Source: Oopsacas minuta
Lineage: Eukaryota; Porifera; Hexactinellida; Lyssacinosida; Leucopsacidae
Length of the DNA stretch: 64,000 nucleotides
Assembly: GCA_024704765.1 (NCBI GenBank)
Contig: JAKMXF010000004.1
Location: 62,001 to 126,000 of the forward strand
Direction of reading: 5' to 3'
The notes beneath the pieces were generated by a model. It saw only the letters and a list, made by a program, of their open reading frames with translations. It was not told where the DNA came from and made no database searches. The position numbers and the translations under genes are program-made. Positions 1 through 10,122 of this stretch are shown in pieces; position 1 is the stretch's first letter; every line of letters starts with the position of its first letter.

Positions 1-547
1 ATTAATGATTATTAGATAATTATTGATAGTCAAAATATGTGGTAATTCAAAGCCTATTAAGAATCTATAATTTCTGACTTGATATTTGAATTCTACGTAG
101 GCGAGTTACTCCAGATTGAAATTTCCAATCGGATTGAACAACTTTTACCAAAGTTATAGAGGAATTTCAATTTGTCCCACTTGTGCCACTATTTTCAAAA
201 AGTGGCACAGGTGGCAGGAAAAAGCGCCACTACAAGGAAATCAACTAGGGTTAGGAGGAATAAGTCAAAGTAATATTTTCGAATGATATGACTATGCTAA
301 CCCTTGAGTTACAAAATAACCTCTTGGTAGCGGCCACTTGTGCCACCTTGGGAAAAAGGTGGCACAATTGACACAAATTGAAATTCTTCTATAACTTTGG
401 TAAAAGTTGTTCAATCCGACTGGAAATTTCAATCTGGGGTAACTCGCCTACATAGAATTCAAATATCAAGTCAGAAATTATAGATTCTTAATAGGCTTTG
501 AATTACCACATATTTTGACTATCAATAATTATCTAATAATTATTAAT
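1..547. repeat. Long inverted repeat (foldback/MITE-like)
   Basis: The first ~192 bases reappear as their reverse complement at about 357-547. The outer end 'attattagataattattgat' pairs with the run ending near 540, and the arms stay alike inward to the 'ttgtgccac' motifs. The central ~165 bases are not paired overall, but carry short 'gtggcac' inverted motifs. There is no ORF. The left edge touches the window start, so the element could be longer. It fits a foldback or MITE-type element; no target duplication can be judged. Confidence 0.8.
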
Positions 548-1654
548 AATTAACACCTTCAAAAAGTGTAATCGAATTTTTTTTTGAAATTCTTGAAAAA
601 TATATGTTATTCTATGCAAATTACTAGATAGCAGCTACGAATATAGACTACACAATATATAGGAGCGGGAAAAAGTATACAATTTATGACAATATATTTA
701 TGTGGTCGAATACTTTTGTCCCTTGACTGTATATCTGATGTGTAAATAGTTTACTTATTTTAACTTTTATCGGTTGATACTAACAATTTGATTTTTCTAA
801 CCATATTCTGCTGCAAAGGAATGGTTAGAAAGGACCGGTTTCGACTGCACACATGATTGACATAAATAAACCGACGGACAGACATGGTATATTTAAGACT
901 TGGGTTTGCTTATTAGTGAGTATGATTACGATTATGATAATGATTACAAAATCATAATCAGCCCCAAGCCTGATGCTAAGACCTTTGCTCATCGCATATC
1001 CCTATGGATTTCAGGCGAAACTACAATAACTCCATTATGAAATAACCATAGGTCTGTCCTTGTTTCTATATAGTACTTGTAACAAGCCATATAACGTGTG
1101 AGGATAGTCTCAAAATTTCAAGATCGACAGCGGTAGTTGTATTAATGATGGACAATAAAGTCTATTAGTCCAATGCAAGAGATAGCAGAGCGGTACTGTG
1201 CTTGTAAGGCAATGTGTTTGGTTTGTCGCATGACTATAATCAAACTACCGAATTGGAATTGACTGGGTACACAAAGCGACATGCCAAATAATATAAACTC
1301 TGAAAATTATGTATTTGTGCTTTGCACCCGAATTCAATGTAGTTTGCATGCAATATTTATCTACCTCATTATATGTTGTTGGATTGCAAGTCCAATGAAG
1401 CCTTTTGAAAGTTCATTCAGAAAATCGTAACATATAGATCAATCTAAATAAAGAAATGCCGATTGGAAAAGTGTAGTAGAGAATACTATGGAAGGAAAAT
1501 TAGAAATAAATCTAAGATAGTGTTTATGAGAAAGAGAATAGACAACAACTGGAATAGGGGAGGTATAAAAATATGAAAATATGTAGCAAATGGTACTATT
1601 GAGAGAGAATAGACATCGATCTGCATGTTTACAGGAATATAAAGGCATTGGATT

Positions 1655-1698
<44 letters not shown>

Positions 1699-2879
1699 CA
1701 ATTGTGTATGAACAATCTGACAGGTTATTCAAGTGCAATTTACATCATGTACTGCCAAAAAAAACAATCCAGATAGCTTTCTTAAAGTTCACGGATAAAA
1801 TAATATTTCAGTGCTTCTGTGAACTTCTTGAGAGCTTTCTAAAACCTTCTTTTCGGTACATTTTGTACTTTGCACTTGAATGACCGTGCTACTCGCATAG
1901 GACGCCAACAATTAAATAATAATTGTAATAGTAAAGCTGAATCATCTTTAGTCTCTTTTCTTAACCTTTTTGCACTATTTCCCACTTCGTAATACCCAAT
2001 TGTGAAATTTCCCTTAGAATCGAAAATAGGCCACGGTAACAAGTATTATTTTACTATAGATAACCTAGCTAATAGGTACCTTGCTTGTTGATGAATCCCA
2101 GATCATTAAAGGAGCGGGACCTGGAACGCGGTTCATTATGAATCAGGAACGGATGTAAACCTTTCTGTTTATTTGGACGGTAACACCTGAGCTCGCTGTC
2201 CAATTCTCTTCCCATAAATTACATGTCCCTTCAATATTTTGCATTTAATTAAAATTTTGCTTAGAAAAAGTGGTTGCTGGGAGCCTGGACTCTTTTAAAA
2301 ATTCACATCAGCATACGTACTTATGTATTTGTTGAAAGTGTTTTGACGTTGTACATTTAATATTTTCTCGTAGTAGATTTGTCCCAATTCTGTAATGAGT
2401 ATTATCTAATCAAATCTAATGCGTTATAACTATGGAAGAATGGAAGCGAACAGAATTGAATTGAGCTCCATTTTCAGGAGCTGAAGTTGGTGCACTCGTT
2501 TTCAGGGTAGGAAGTGATATGTGAGAAAATGAGGAGGGCTAAATGCTGCGGTGAATATACAATGTGATCTATCAACGACTTTGTATATTTCCTTTGAAAA
2601 TACACCTCAACAAGCAATTGGGGAAGTTGGATAGCCGATTCTAAAAATTGATCTGACTATTCTTCATATTGTGGAAGTAAGATATTTTTAAGAGGCTGTG
2701 GTAGGCATTAGAAAAGAGATACCCGTATAATCAGGGAAATGTCGTATTCTGTTCTAGTTTATTAGAAATCCAATAGATCCCGATTTATTGAGTCAACTTT
2801 AGTAATCTGATCACATTACCGGTTCAGAACTATAAAATAATGTAAACTGGCTCGCATAATGATGTTCATTTCTCCCACT
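548..2879. other. Gene-free stretch
   Basis: No convincing exon, RNA gene or transposase was found here. Apart from a dinucleotide tract at 1655-1697, it holds a short GC-richer segment near 2108-2160 resembling part of the repeat at 42860-43030. It may be upstream intron of the TFIIF alpha gene, because the exon at 3919 begins inside a codon and so needs an earlier exon. Confidence 0.5.
1655..1697. repeat. (CA)n microsatellite
   Basis: An uninterrupted run of about 21 CA units. The short poly-Cys/Val and poly-Thr/His reading frames across it are artefacts of the repeat. Confidence 0.98.
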
Positions 2880-3125
2880 ATCATAATAGCTATACCAAAC
2901 TTCACACTTCTTCTCGTACAAACTGCCCATTGCCGCAGATGCTCCGTACAAGTTCTACATACTATGTGCAGGCCCATAGTTTAGCTTGGTCTCCAAGCCT
3001 GACTCCAAAATAAGCAAGATATGCCTTCTTATCAAATTCAAAATAGGTTTCTGCTGTTCTCTCATAGTATGACTACCACAAATATAACAGAATACATCTG
3101 GGTTATTCAAACAACTTCTTCGTTA
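2880..3125 (-). pseudogene. Relic of the uncharacterised Cys-rich family (as at 53101-54795)
   Basis: On the minus strand, starting near 3118, the translation begins NPDVFCYICGS and continues through AYLAYFGVRLGDQAKLWA. After a frame change comes VCRTCTEHLRQW and then KFGIA. These match in order the N-terminal region of the gene at 53101-54795 (NDPDVFCYICGS, AYLDYFGMRLGDQDKTWA, VCRSCVENLRQW, SFGIPMIW). At least two frameshifts and a stop break it. Both Cys-x2-Cys pairs survive. Only the first ~80 residues' worth is present, so this is a truncated, dead copy of a multicopy family. The homology is seen directly; the family's function is unknown. Confidence 0.75.
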
Positions 3126-3918
3126 CAAGCCATGAAATACAATAATAACTACATAGTATTTGAAATGGAAATCAATAATAAATGATAACATTAATTATAT
3201 CAATACAAATCATGCATGTGTGGATAAATTTATTGATATTATATTTCAAGACTTGAGTTAGGCACAAAATTGTTAAGATTTACTAAAGAAACATGAAATA
3301 GTTATGATAAAATCCCAAATTGAGTCCCACTATAAAGGCGAATCAGAATTTAAGGAAGTATAATCTATCTAAAAAACTAGAGCTGATGGAGCAAAACCGA
3401 TGGTAGTTTTGAAATCAGCAGATCAAGTATACTCTAAAATAGGCGTAAATTCTGAGGCACCAAAAAGTATTTTCAGTTCTGTTGAGCTGTGTTATCATTC
3501 CCTAAATTACTTACAGAGTTACTGCATATTTCAACTATTCATTATTAACATATTTATGTTTCTTTCGAGAATTATTTTACTCTTCGTGCAAATTTATTTA
3601 TTTGAACATTTTCATTTCGTTTTTCATGAATGAATAGTGTGTGTTTTCTCACATTTTAGTACGATGATTATTCTGACTATGCATTTGTGCATATGCATGT
3701 CTATGCATTTTATATAACTAGAATACAATCTCTCAAAGTGAGCACGCCAGGATGTGGCCATTCCAAAAGATAATTATCTTGTTTCTTCTCAAAATGTTTC
3801 CATATTCATACACAATTTCTATAATGCGGATACCTCATATGTGAACATTTTGGCTAATCCCCAGGGTGTTCACTTCCTGAGGGTTGTACTATATGTTATT
3901 CCGATCTGATTCTTTTAG
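3126..3918. other. Non-coding DNA before the TFIIF alpha exon
   Basis: The 77-codon frame at 3400-3633 is AT-rich and hydrophobic, with no recognisable motif. The last bases form a splice acceptor (ctgattcttttag, AG at 3917-3918). I read this as intron; the upstream exon encoding the TFIIF dimerisation barrel was not found in the window. Confidence 0.5.
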
Positions 3919-4100
3919 ATACCTGAATGAAGATGAAGCTGAAGAAAAGTTCAAGACTAGAAATACCACTTTAAATCTCTCTTTGATCATGAAAGAGCTC
4001 AAACCAGTCAATCGCGATCAACCTATGCCAGAGGTTACTCAACCTAACATTCAACCACAATTCCCCAAACATGATGAAATTATTTGCAAATCTCCAAAAG
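3919..4100 (+). CDS. GTF2F1 (TfIIFalpha): TFIIF alpha (RAP74) internal exon
   Basis: TFIIF alpha pairs with TFIIF beta and brings RNA polymerase II into the nuclear preinitiation complex. This exon encodes about 60 residues just after the family's beta-barrel dimerisation domain. YLNEDEAEEKFKTRN followed by LNLSLIMKE matches the conserved EEAEE-x-(W/F)-x-x-R-N-x-x-LN-x-x-x-IM segment of metazoan RAP74. The acceptor is ttcttttag and the donor AAAAG|gtgaat. The exon starts with the third base of a codon and ends with the first base of another. That is exactly complementary to the exon at 9122, giving GAT (Asp) across the junction. Upstream exons for the barrel were not found here. The family assignment is from memory of conserved residues. 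Confidence 0.72.
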
Positions 4101-4269
4101 GTGAATTGTGAAGCTTAGAATATGCTATTCGACTATGTATAATTCAGTCACAAATTTGACCCAGGTGCTAATCTTCGCACTTTGTACATAATGTATTAAG
4201 AAATTTAGAAAATTTCAATATTTGTATGCGATGATGCCGTAATAATTTCATCTTGAGTTTGCAATTGTT

Positions 4270-4495
4270 TAAAGTGACTATTTCAGGACGCTTGGCATAT
4301 TGTATGGTACCTGCGACTCAAATTTCAGCCTTCTTTCATTGATATTGGCTGAGTAGTGGCTAATAATGTGATTATTCAAATCCAAAGAATTGACCATGCA
4401 GTCTTATATCATCTATGTGTGAACTTTGTCAAAGACTCAAACATCTCCTAGCCAGGTCCAAAGTATTATCGACAAAGGTGGTATCTGAAATCAGC
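4270..4495 (-). repeat. Dispersed repeat family R1, copy 1
   Basis: Read on the minus strand it runs 'ggacctggctaggagatgtttgagtctttgac', then 'gccaatatcaatgaaagaaggctgaaatttgag', then 'caggtacc'. The same ordered blocks occur at 18730-19010 (+), 37775-38010 (-) and 43150-43380 (+). There is no coding potential. See the Part 2 entry on R1. Confidence 0.7.
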
Positions 4496-4525
4496 CCTGG
4501 GGTATTCCACTTGCTTCAATCAATT

Positions 4526-5690
4526 CCGGTTGTTAAATAAATAACGAAACTTTTTTCCATAATTCATATAGTAAACCTATACTTATCATAATTTATTGTC
4601 AAATGTTTCGATAAATTCCCCCTTTAATTTATACATCGTTTCCATTGTTCTGGTAACTTTTCGAGCCCAGGGGTATAGAATTCTTAGGGGTCCCTTTTTC
4701 CCACTGTTATATTTCATACTCCAGCCGTTTGAAATCCTCAAATCTCTTCCCTCAAAGAAGTCTCTTCATCTCTACAATCAGCCAGTAGTCGCTGGGAGGC
4801 AAGTCTGGGCTCTACGGGGGATGAGAGAGGCATTCGAATCCTAAGTCAATTGCAGCCATTGTCTTGCAGCTTACATTGGGCCTTATGTTGTCATGTTGCA
4901 GCAATACACCACGTGTCAACTTGCCTCGCCTCTCACGTTTAATCGCTTGACTCAATTCTTTCAATTCGTCAACGTAATAATCACTGTTTATGGTTGTCTT
5001 CTCAGGCAACCAGTCGAGGTGTATAATTCCTTCCCTATCCCAAAATATTCTTGCCATTCTCTTCCCTGCTGATTTTGTAGCCTTTACCTTGATGGATAGA
5101 GGTTCATCGCGTCTCTTCTACTGCTTCGATTGAGTTTTGCTCTCTGGTTCATAATAATGAAACCAAGTTTCATCCCGAGTTATATACGAGCCAAATGGTC
5201 TTCCTCTGCCTCGTGTCTTGAAAGTAATTCTTGGCTAACTCTGACCCTATCGCGTTTTTGTTCTTTGAAAGAGGTTTTGGGACCCAACGCGCAGTTACCT
5301 TCGACATTTCCAGATCTTCAGTGACAATTGAGTGTAGTGTGGCTTTTGATATACCTACCCTCTCTTCTAACTCCCCATGTTATTCGTCTGTCCTCGTCCA
5401 AAATTGTTTGGACCCTCTCAATAATACTGCAGGTTTTTGAGGAAGTCGGACGACCTGGATGAGGGTCATCGTGGACTTCCTCATCGCCATTATCAATACG
5501 TTCGATCCATCTATATATGGTGGCTTTCGAAGGACATTTATCACCGAAAATATCCTGCATTTCACGAAGAATTTATGAGCTAGTCTTCTCCTTTTTCCAC
5601 AAGAACCAAATTGTTTGTCGTTTTCCTTCTTGCTAAAATGCATTGTTGAAAAAAGTAGCCTATACAAATGAAACTTTATACTGACTAATA
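4526..5690 (-). mobile_element. Mariner element with broken transposase
   Basis: The minus strand encodes pieces of a mariner transposase in N-to-C order. A helix-turn-helix segment with PSKATIYRWIERIDNGDEE and GRPTSSK lies at about 5560-5320, WDREGIIHLDWLPE with LQHDNIRPNV at about 5050-4850, and SHPP followed by a degraded SPDLPPSDYW at about 4815-4770. This is the usual order of N-terminal DNA-binding domain, second Asp box (HDNxRPH) and third Asp box. Frames change at least twice, so no enzyme can be made. The low-coordinate end (near 4526, 'gttgttaaataaataacg') matches the terminus of a copy ending at about 14590. The opposite inverted terminus was not resolved. Confidence 0.75.
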
Positions 5691-5987
5691 TGCAAGTAGA
5701 GTGTATTGTATCGAACTTAGATAATCAAGTTAGGCTTGTAATCTTATTTTGGGCTTAGATATTTTCAATTTGATAAGTTGTTATCACAATTATCTTTGGA
5801 GATTTTAACATAAAACATCGACCAAATTGTAATACAAACTGCTTACTCAACATGTAATATTTGGTGATTATGGGTGATGATATGAAATGTACCAACTTCT
5901 CTCTTTACACTTGTGTGTTTCTATTCAAAATAGAACCCATACTCTTTGAGAAAAGGTGTTTTAGTTGGGATTTGAATCGGCTCCTCT
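5691..5987. other. Segment shared with 8932-9025, then unique DNA
   Basis: Bases ~5680-5765 ('tatacaaatgaaactttata' through 'aagttaggcttgtaat') recur nearly unchanged just after the single N at 8931. They lie directly beside the 5' side of the mariner coding region and may be its 5' untranslated or flanking part. No gene was seen. Confidence 0.5.
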
Positions 5988-6947
5988 CAGGGTGTTCAAT
6001 AAGTCTTGTGGGTCATGATATATCTTAGGAAATAGTCAAGTAGTATATCTAACTTTCATATATTTTAAGCCCATAAAGTTAAACTCCATATACTGAAAAT
6101 TTCAGCTTATTCAATACAAATATGATTTTATGAGATAATTACGCTATATCAATTCCTACGTACTGTTCAATTTATGGCTTCAAAGGATGATAATTTCAAC
6201 CTCAGATGTCGAGCTTAAATATAGTTTCGCACAAAACTTAAGATCGAGCCCTACAGATCTCAGCGAATTATAGGAGATAATTTGCGTGGATTGCCCTTTC
6301 AGATCTACTGTAGAGCGATGGGCGCCCGTTTTAGGTCTGGTGATGCTGATGTCACAGATTTGCCTCGATCTGGAAGATCAGTATCTGCCACCACTTCAGA
6401 GAATATCGCACTCATTCAAAGTACGATCATGGATGATAAGTGCATTACTGTCAATCAGTTAGAACAAAGTATGGAAATTTCATCGGGAGCTATTCATACA
6501 ATTCTGACGACTGAGCTTGGCTACCGATCGATTTGTGGGAAATTGGTCCCGCAGAAGTTCAGTGAGAATCAGAGGTTGGCACGACCGAATATTGCCAAGA
6601 AACTCTAGGAAACTTATGAGAACTGCGATTCTAGACGCCTGACAGAGATTATTACTGGTGACGAGACGTGGGTGTACTATTCAACCCCATATAGCAATTA
6701 TAAGAAGCGATCATGGGTGAGGGGCGAGGAACAATCGGCGAAAATTCCGAGGCCCGACTCAGAAAACCTAAGATTATGTATACCATCTTCTTCAATAGCC
6801 ATCGAATTGTCTTGCAATTACCTTGTGAGAGTGGCAAAGCTGTTATTGCTACTTTCTTTACAAAGCAAGTGGTTCCAAACTTGATAAAAATTATAGATTA
6901 GTACGGCACGAAAACCAGAACCCGAGGAAATAAGATCTTAATTGATA

Positions 6948-8283
6948 CAGTCTGACACGAAATTATTTACAATTATAAATTAACTATAATCCAATTTAGC
7001 ATTGATTTCTAAAGAAATTGACGATACATTTCTTGTATAGAAGTGATGGATATTACCTAAAACAATAATGTTACTAATTGTTAGTCTTTATCCCACCAGA
7101 GGCATAATTACCAGATCACACCTTTTTTCATAGGACTTATGAACCTAGAAAGAAAATCAGGTTTAAACGTTTCCAATTGAGACTATATCATACTCTCCAT
7201 TTCTTCAATTGTCTTTGGAGCGTTGACCATTATTCTGTGCTTCAGTACACCCCACAAATTCTGAATAGGGTTAAGATCCGGGCTAGTGGGAGACCAGTCT
7301 ATGCGTCTAACGCGGTGTGTATCTTTGAAAGCACATGGAAACTTTGATGTATGGATACTCGAATTATCCTCTTGCAATTTCTAGACATCAGAGTATAATG
7401 TATCTGCAAACTGAAACAGAACTTCATTTAAACATTACAATAATGTACTGAATTAAAGTTATGCTTGAATACATTTACTGGGGTGGCACCTCGAGCAGAA
7501 ATTCCTGCCCAAATGTATACTTTGGTAGTATGAAGTGGAATGTTGAGGATTGGTCGTTCACCTCTTGTCCACATTCGAATTCTACCCTGATTTAGACAGA
7601 TAGAACATTCATCCGTGAATATTATCTTGTGCCAGTGAATATTCCTGTGTTTCTTGGCCCAATCGACACACATTTTCTCATTCTGGGGAGTGATTCCCGG
7701 CCCTCTGATCGGAAATTTCTTAGAAAGTTCCATACTCTTTATTGTCCTCTGTACCGACTCTCTAGATATATTTAAACCCTGAGTGACCTTAAATTCACTT
7801 GCTATCCTTCTTACAGATACTCGTGGATTTTTTCGGAGCTTGGCTGCAAGAGATATCTTGCTAGTTTTAGACAATTTCATTGGTCTATCAGCTCCTTTTC
7901 GATCCTTCACATTTTTTGGAATCTGACATTGTAGCTTTGACATTATACACGGTCTTCAAAGAAACTCCACATCGCTTTGCAATTGACTTTATAGTAGTTG
8001 TTTTCAATTTTAACAATTCCGAAACCACTTGACGTTTGGATTGTTGCATTTATTTCTAAGAATTATAGTTCACTACAGAATAGGGATAAAATGCTCAGTA
8101 ATTGCCAAGGATGACACGGCAAAATCAAAGAAATGATATAAAAAATCAAAAATTTTGAAATTACAAAAATATGTATTATATTGTTTATGTGAAGTGATCG
8201 AGATATATCAATTTCGTGCTTTTGCAATATTCTGGGTTCTTAAGAAACAATCTAAAAATTGTTAATAATTTCGTGTCAGACTG
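6948..8283 (-). mobile_element. Tc1-type element nested in the mariner
   Basis: The perfect-looking inverted ends CAGTCTGACACGAAATTATT (6948) and its complement (ending 8283) are flanked by TA at 6946-6947 and 8284-8285, the standard Tc1/mariner target duplication. Its 1,336-bp length is typical of Tc1. It carries one transposase on the minus strand. It lies inside the second Asp box of the host mariner's transposase, so it is younger than that mariner. Confidence 0.92.
7183..8049 (-). pseudogene. Tc1 transposase, DD34(E to Q), frameshifted
   Basis: The start ATG at 8049 opens a helix-turn-helix (QSKRQVVSELLKLK, then SIAKRCGVSLKTVYNVK). A frame change near 7940 leads into KISLAAKLRKNPRVSVRRIA, the second DNA-binding helix set, then IIFTDECSICLNQG (first Asp). 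A stop near 7428 and another frame change precede QEDNSSIHTS (second Asp). The third box reads DWSPTSPDLNPIQNLWG. Exactly 34 residues follow the second Asp, but the expected catalytic Glu is Gln. Two frame breaks plus this change make it inactive. Confidence 0.85.
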
Positions 8284-8659
8284 TAACGCCAGTTCCATAC
8301 AAATACGCTTCCCAAAAATTTCTTGTATGTAGAAGGGTTAGAAACACTTCCCCATCCACCATACTCACCAGACCTAGCTCCGTGTGATTTTTGGCTAGTG
8401 TCCAAGCTTAGAATCTACCTTCAAGGCAAGGATTTTAACACATTACAAGCACTCGGCACGCGCCTGCACAAGTACTTCAAATCCATCCCGAAGAAGAGTA
8501 CAGAAATGTGTTTACAAGTGGACGGAAATGTTAAAACTTTGTGTATCTGCAGGAGGGGAATTACTTTGAATAAATAATATAGTGAATTAGTGTGTATAGT
8601 ATTTGTATCATATTCTATGATATCACCCGCAAGACTTATTGAACACCCTAGTATTCTCA

Positions 8660-8930
8660 AGTATTTAGGGCTTCAAATTTGAAATTTGAGCAAAGATCCT
8701 ATATCAAAATTCGCATGCTTCTTGGTACTGGCCCGAAGGATAGTATTATTGACTTGGAAGTCGTTTACGGAGATGCTAGCCTTTCATATAATACTGTGAA
8801 GGAGTGTGCCAAGCGGTTTCGTGAAAGACGAGAGTCACTGGAAGATGAGGAACGAATCGGGCGTCCCAGATCCGCTGTCACTAGCATAACACCTCTGAAA
8901 TTCGCTGAAGAGTGGAAGAAGATCCTCATA
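8660..8930 (+). mobile_element. Mariner 5' fragment (N-terminal transposase)
   Basis: FEQRSYIKIRMLLGTGPKDS, then SYNTVKECAKRFRERRESLE and DEERIGRP, is the paired helix-turn-helix and linker of a mariner transposase. It stops at the single N at 8931. What follows is the segment also seen beside the mariner at 4526-5690, so the join is probably an assembly junction or an internal deletion. Confidence 0.75.
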
Positions 8931-8931
8931 N

Positions 8932-9025
8932 TATACAAATGAAACTTTATACTGACTAATATGCAAGCAGAGTATATTGTATCGAAGTTAGACAATCAAG
9001 TTAGGCTTGTAATTTGATATTAGGC
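8932..9025 (+). repeat. Copy of the 5680-5765 segment
   Basis: It begins 'tatacaaatgaaactttata' right after the N at 8931 and follows the 5680-5765 sequence for about 85 bases with a few substitutions. It is probably a mariner 5' flank or untranslated part. Confidence 0.75.
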
Positions 9026-9121
9026 TTAGAGCTGTATTAACTAGATATGAATTTGATATCTTGGTATCATTACTTATTGAACAACTCTTGTATGTTCTTT
9101 CATTTTTGTTTTTCCTTTTAG

Positions 9122-9702
9122 ATCATCAACAGAATGATAGTGACCCTGGAGATTATATGAACTCTTTACCTAAAGGTTTGTCAGAAAATAATAGCTTGTT
9201 TGCATCTTCATGTTCCTCATCCGATGACCAATTAACAAGCCAAGGAAAGTCTATAAAAGCATTGATTGGACATTCAGATTATCCTAGTATGAAGCACTAT
9301 CATAATTCTTCTTCTGATAGTGACGCAGATAATTTGGAGTTCCCATCAAAGTACGTTCATTTAGATGATTTAGTTGATGGAACCTCTTGTGATTCAACTA
9401 TTACTGGCAGTCTTAGGAACGAAGGTGTCCCTACTAGTCTTAATCTCACTATTAAAGTTGAAAAGGTTGGCCCAGATCTTAGGAGTCTTCATAAAGTTGA
9501 TGCTCAGCTCATTGAAAGAGAAGTTTTAAAATATCTTGCAAGAGGACCGATGAATAGTAAGACATTAGTGAGGAAGTTAAAACGAAAATTGCCTGAAATG
9601 CATCCAGAACACTTCCTACGAAATATTAGCGATATCATGAAGTCGTGTAATGTCGAGAAACATCAAACTAAAGATGGGAAAGTGATATTTCGATTAAAGT
9701 GA
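9122..9702 (+). CDS. GTF2F1 (TfIIFalpha): TFIIF alpha (RAP74) last exon with C-terminal winged helix
   Basis: This exon encodes about 193 residues up to the TGA at 9700-9702. It opens after the acceptor tttccttttag with two bases completing an Asp codon begun in the exon ending at 4100. The first ~120 residues are Ser/Asp-rich and low in complexity (SSCSSSDD, NSSSDSDAD), like the acidic linker of RAP74 but shorter. The C-terminal ~68 residues match the RAP74 winged-helix domain: LIEREVLKYLARGPMNSKTL, RKLKRKLP, then ILKR-like IMKSCN and a final DGKVIFRLK (known members: V-x-x-YL-x-R-x-PM-x-x-K-x-L ... DKMHFSL). That domain binds the FCP1 phosphatase tail in known TFIIF. The rest of the protein looks quite diverged. 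Confidence 0.75.
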
Positions 9703-9806
9703 CACATGTGAATTCAATTTTGGGCTTTACCACTGTTTCATTGATACAAATCGATATGACTAATGATTTATATATTTAAACATACATATTGAATAATATT
9801 ATATGT
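9703..9806 (+). other. TFIIF alpha 3' untranslated region (short)
   Basis: AT-rich sequence between the stop codon and the hAT terminus at 9807. No clear AATAAA signal was seen. Confidence 0.4.
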
Positions 9807-10122
9807 CAGGGGTTCTCAAAGTGGGTCATTGAAAAGTTTTATGGGGCCACATGAAATTATTGACAACAATGGGAGGCACCACAGTCCATAGGGGAGGCAT
9901 TGAAATCTTTGAGATATTTCATTTTCAGTCCGAATATCTAACTATGCGTAATTAATATTGAAGCCACTAAGCTAGCGTGGTGTTAAGAACAAAGGAATTC
10001 TCAATCTATCTTTCTACCAATTGTCACTCATTAATAAGTAGCATTGTTGTCAGCGATTTTTTCATTCCATAAGAGTGGTATGATTTGTCTATAGGCAATC
10101 CAATATAATAATCATGACTCCT

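Larger units (their letters stand above)
6284..8577 (+). pseudogene. Mariner transposase (interrupted, frameshifted)
   Basis: This is the coding part of the 5988-8650 element. The 5' half (6284-6945) keeps the GRP linker and GDETWVYY. A stop follows IAKKL at about 6606, and the frame changes again within the RPRLRKPKIMYTIFF stretch. The 3' half (8286-8577) supplies SPDLAPCDFW, KLRIYLQGKDF and a C-terminal tail ending at a TAA. The host codons GAT-AAC for Asp-Asn in the second Asp box are recreated when the Tc1 is removed. The product would have cut and pasted the element; it cannot be active now. Confidence 0.75.
5988..8650 (+). mobile_element. Mariner element, split by a nested Tc1
   Basis: The ends are inverted: 'agggtgttcaataagtcttg' at about 5989 and its reverse complement ending at 8649. 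Removing the Tc1 at 6948-8283 plus one TA leaves about 1.33 kb, the normal mariner length. Plus-strand pieces read as a mariner transposase: FRSGDADVTDLPRSGR (helix-turn-helix linker, ~6330), ITGDETWVYYS (first catalytic Asp box, ~6655), then LID at the insertion point. On the far side come NASS, LPHPPYSPDLAPCDFWL (third Asp box, ~8345-8395) and LQGKDF. Stops and frameshifts inactivate it. A TA duplication at its own ends is not obvious. Confidence 0.82.
4101..9121 (+). other. TFIIF alpha intron packed with transposons
   Basis: A 5,021-bp GT...AG intron (donor aaaag|gtgaat, acceptor tttccttttag). It contains a dispersed-repeat copy (4270-4495), a mariner (4526-5690), a second mariner (5988-8650) carrying a nested Tc1 (6948-8283), and a third mariner fragment (8660-8930). 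The flanking exon phases match directly. A phase-neutral extra exon inside cannot be excluded, but none was seen. Confidence 0.65.

Noticed and set aside
1439-1883. Frames of 70-100 codons on both strands
   Set aside because: They read through the (CA)n tract; poly-Cys-Val and poly-Thr-His stretches are repeat artefacts.
1839-2042. 67-codon minus-strand frame (PIFDSKGNFTIGYYEV...)
   Set aside because: Superficially coding-like, but no family motif, no splice context and no relative in the window.
4596-4844. 82-codon plus-strand frame
   Set aside because: Antisense to the 3' part of the mariner at 4526-5690; no independent motif.
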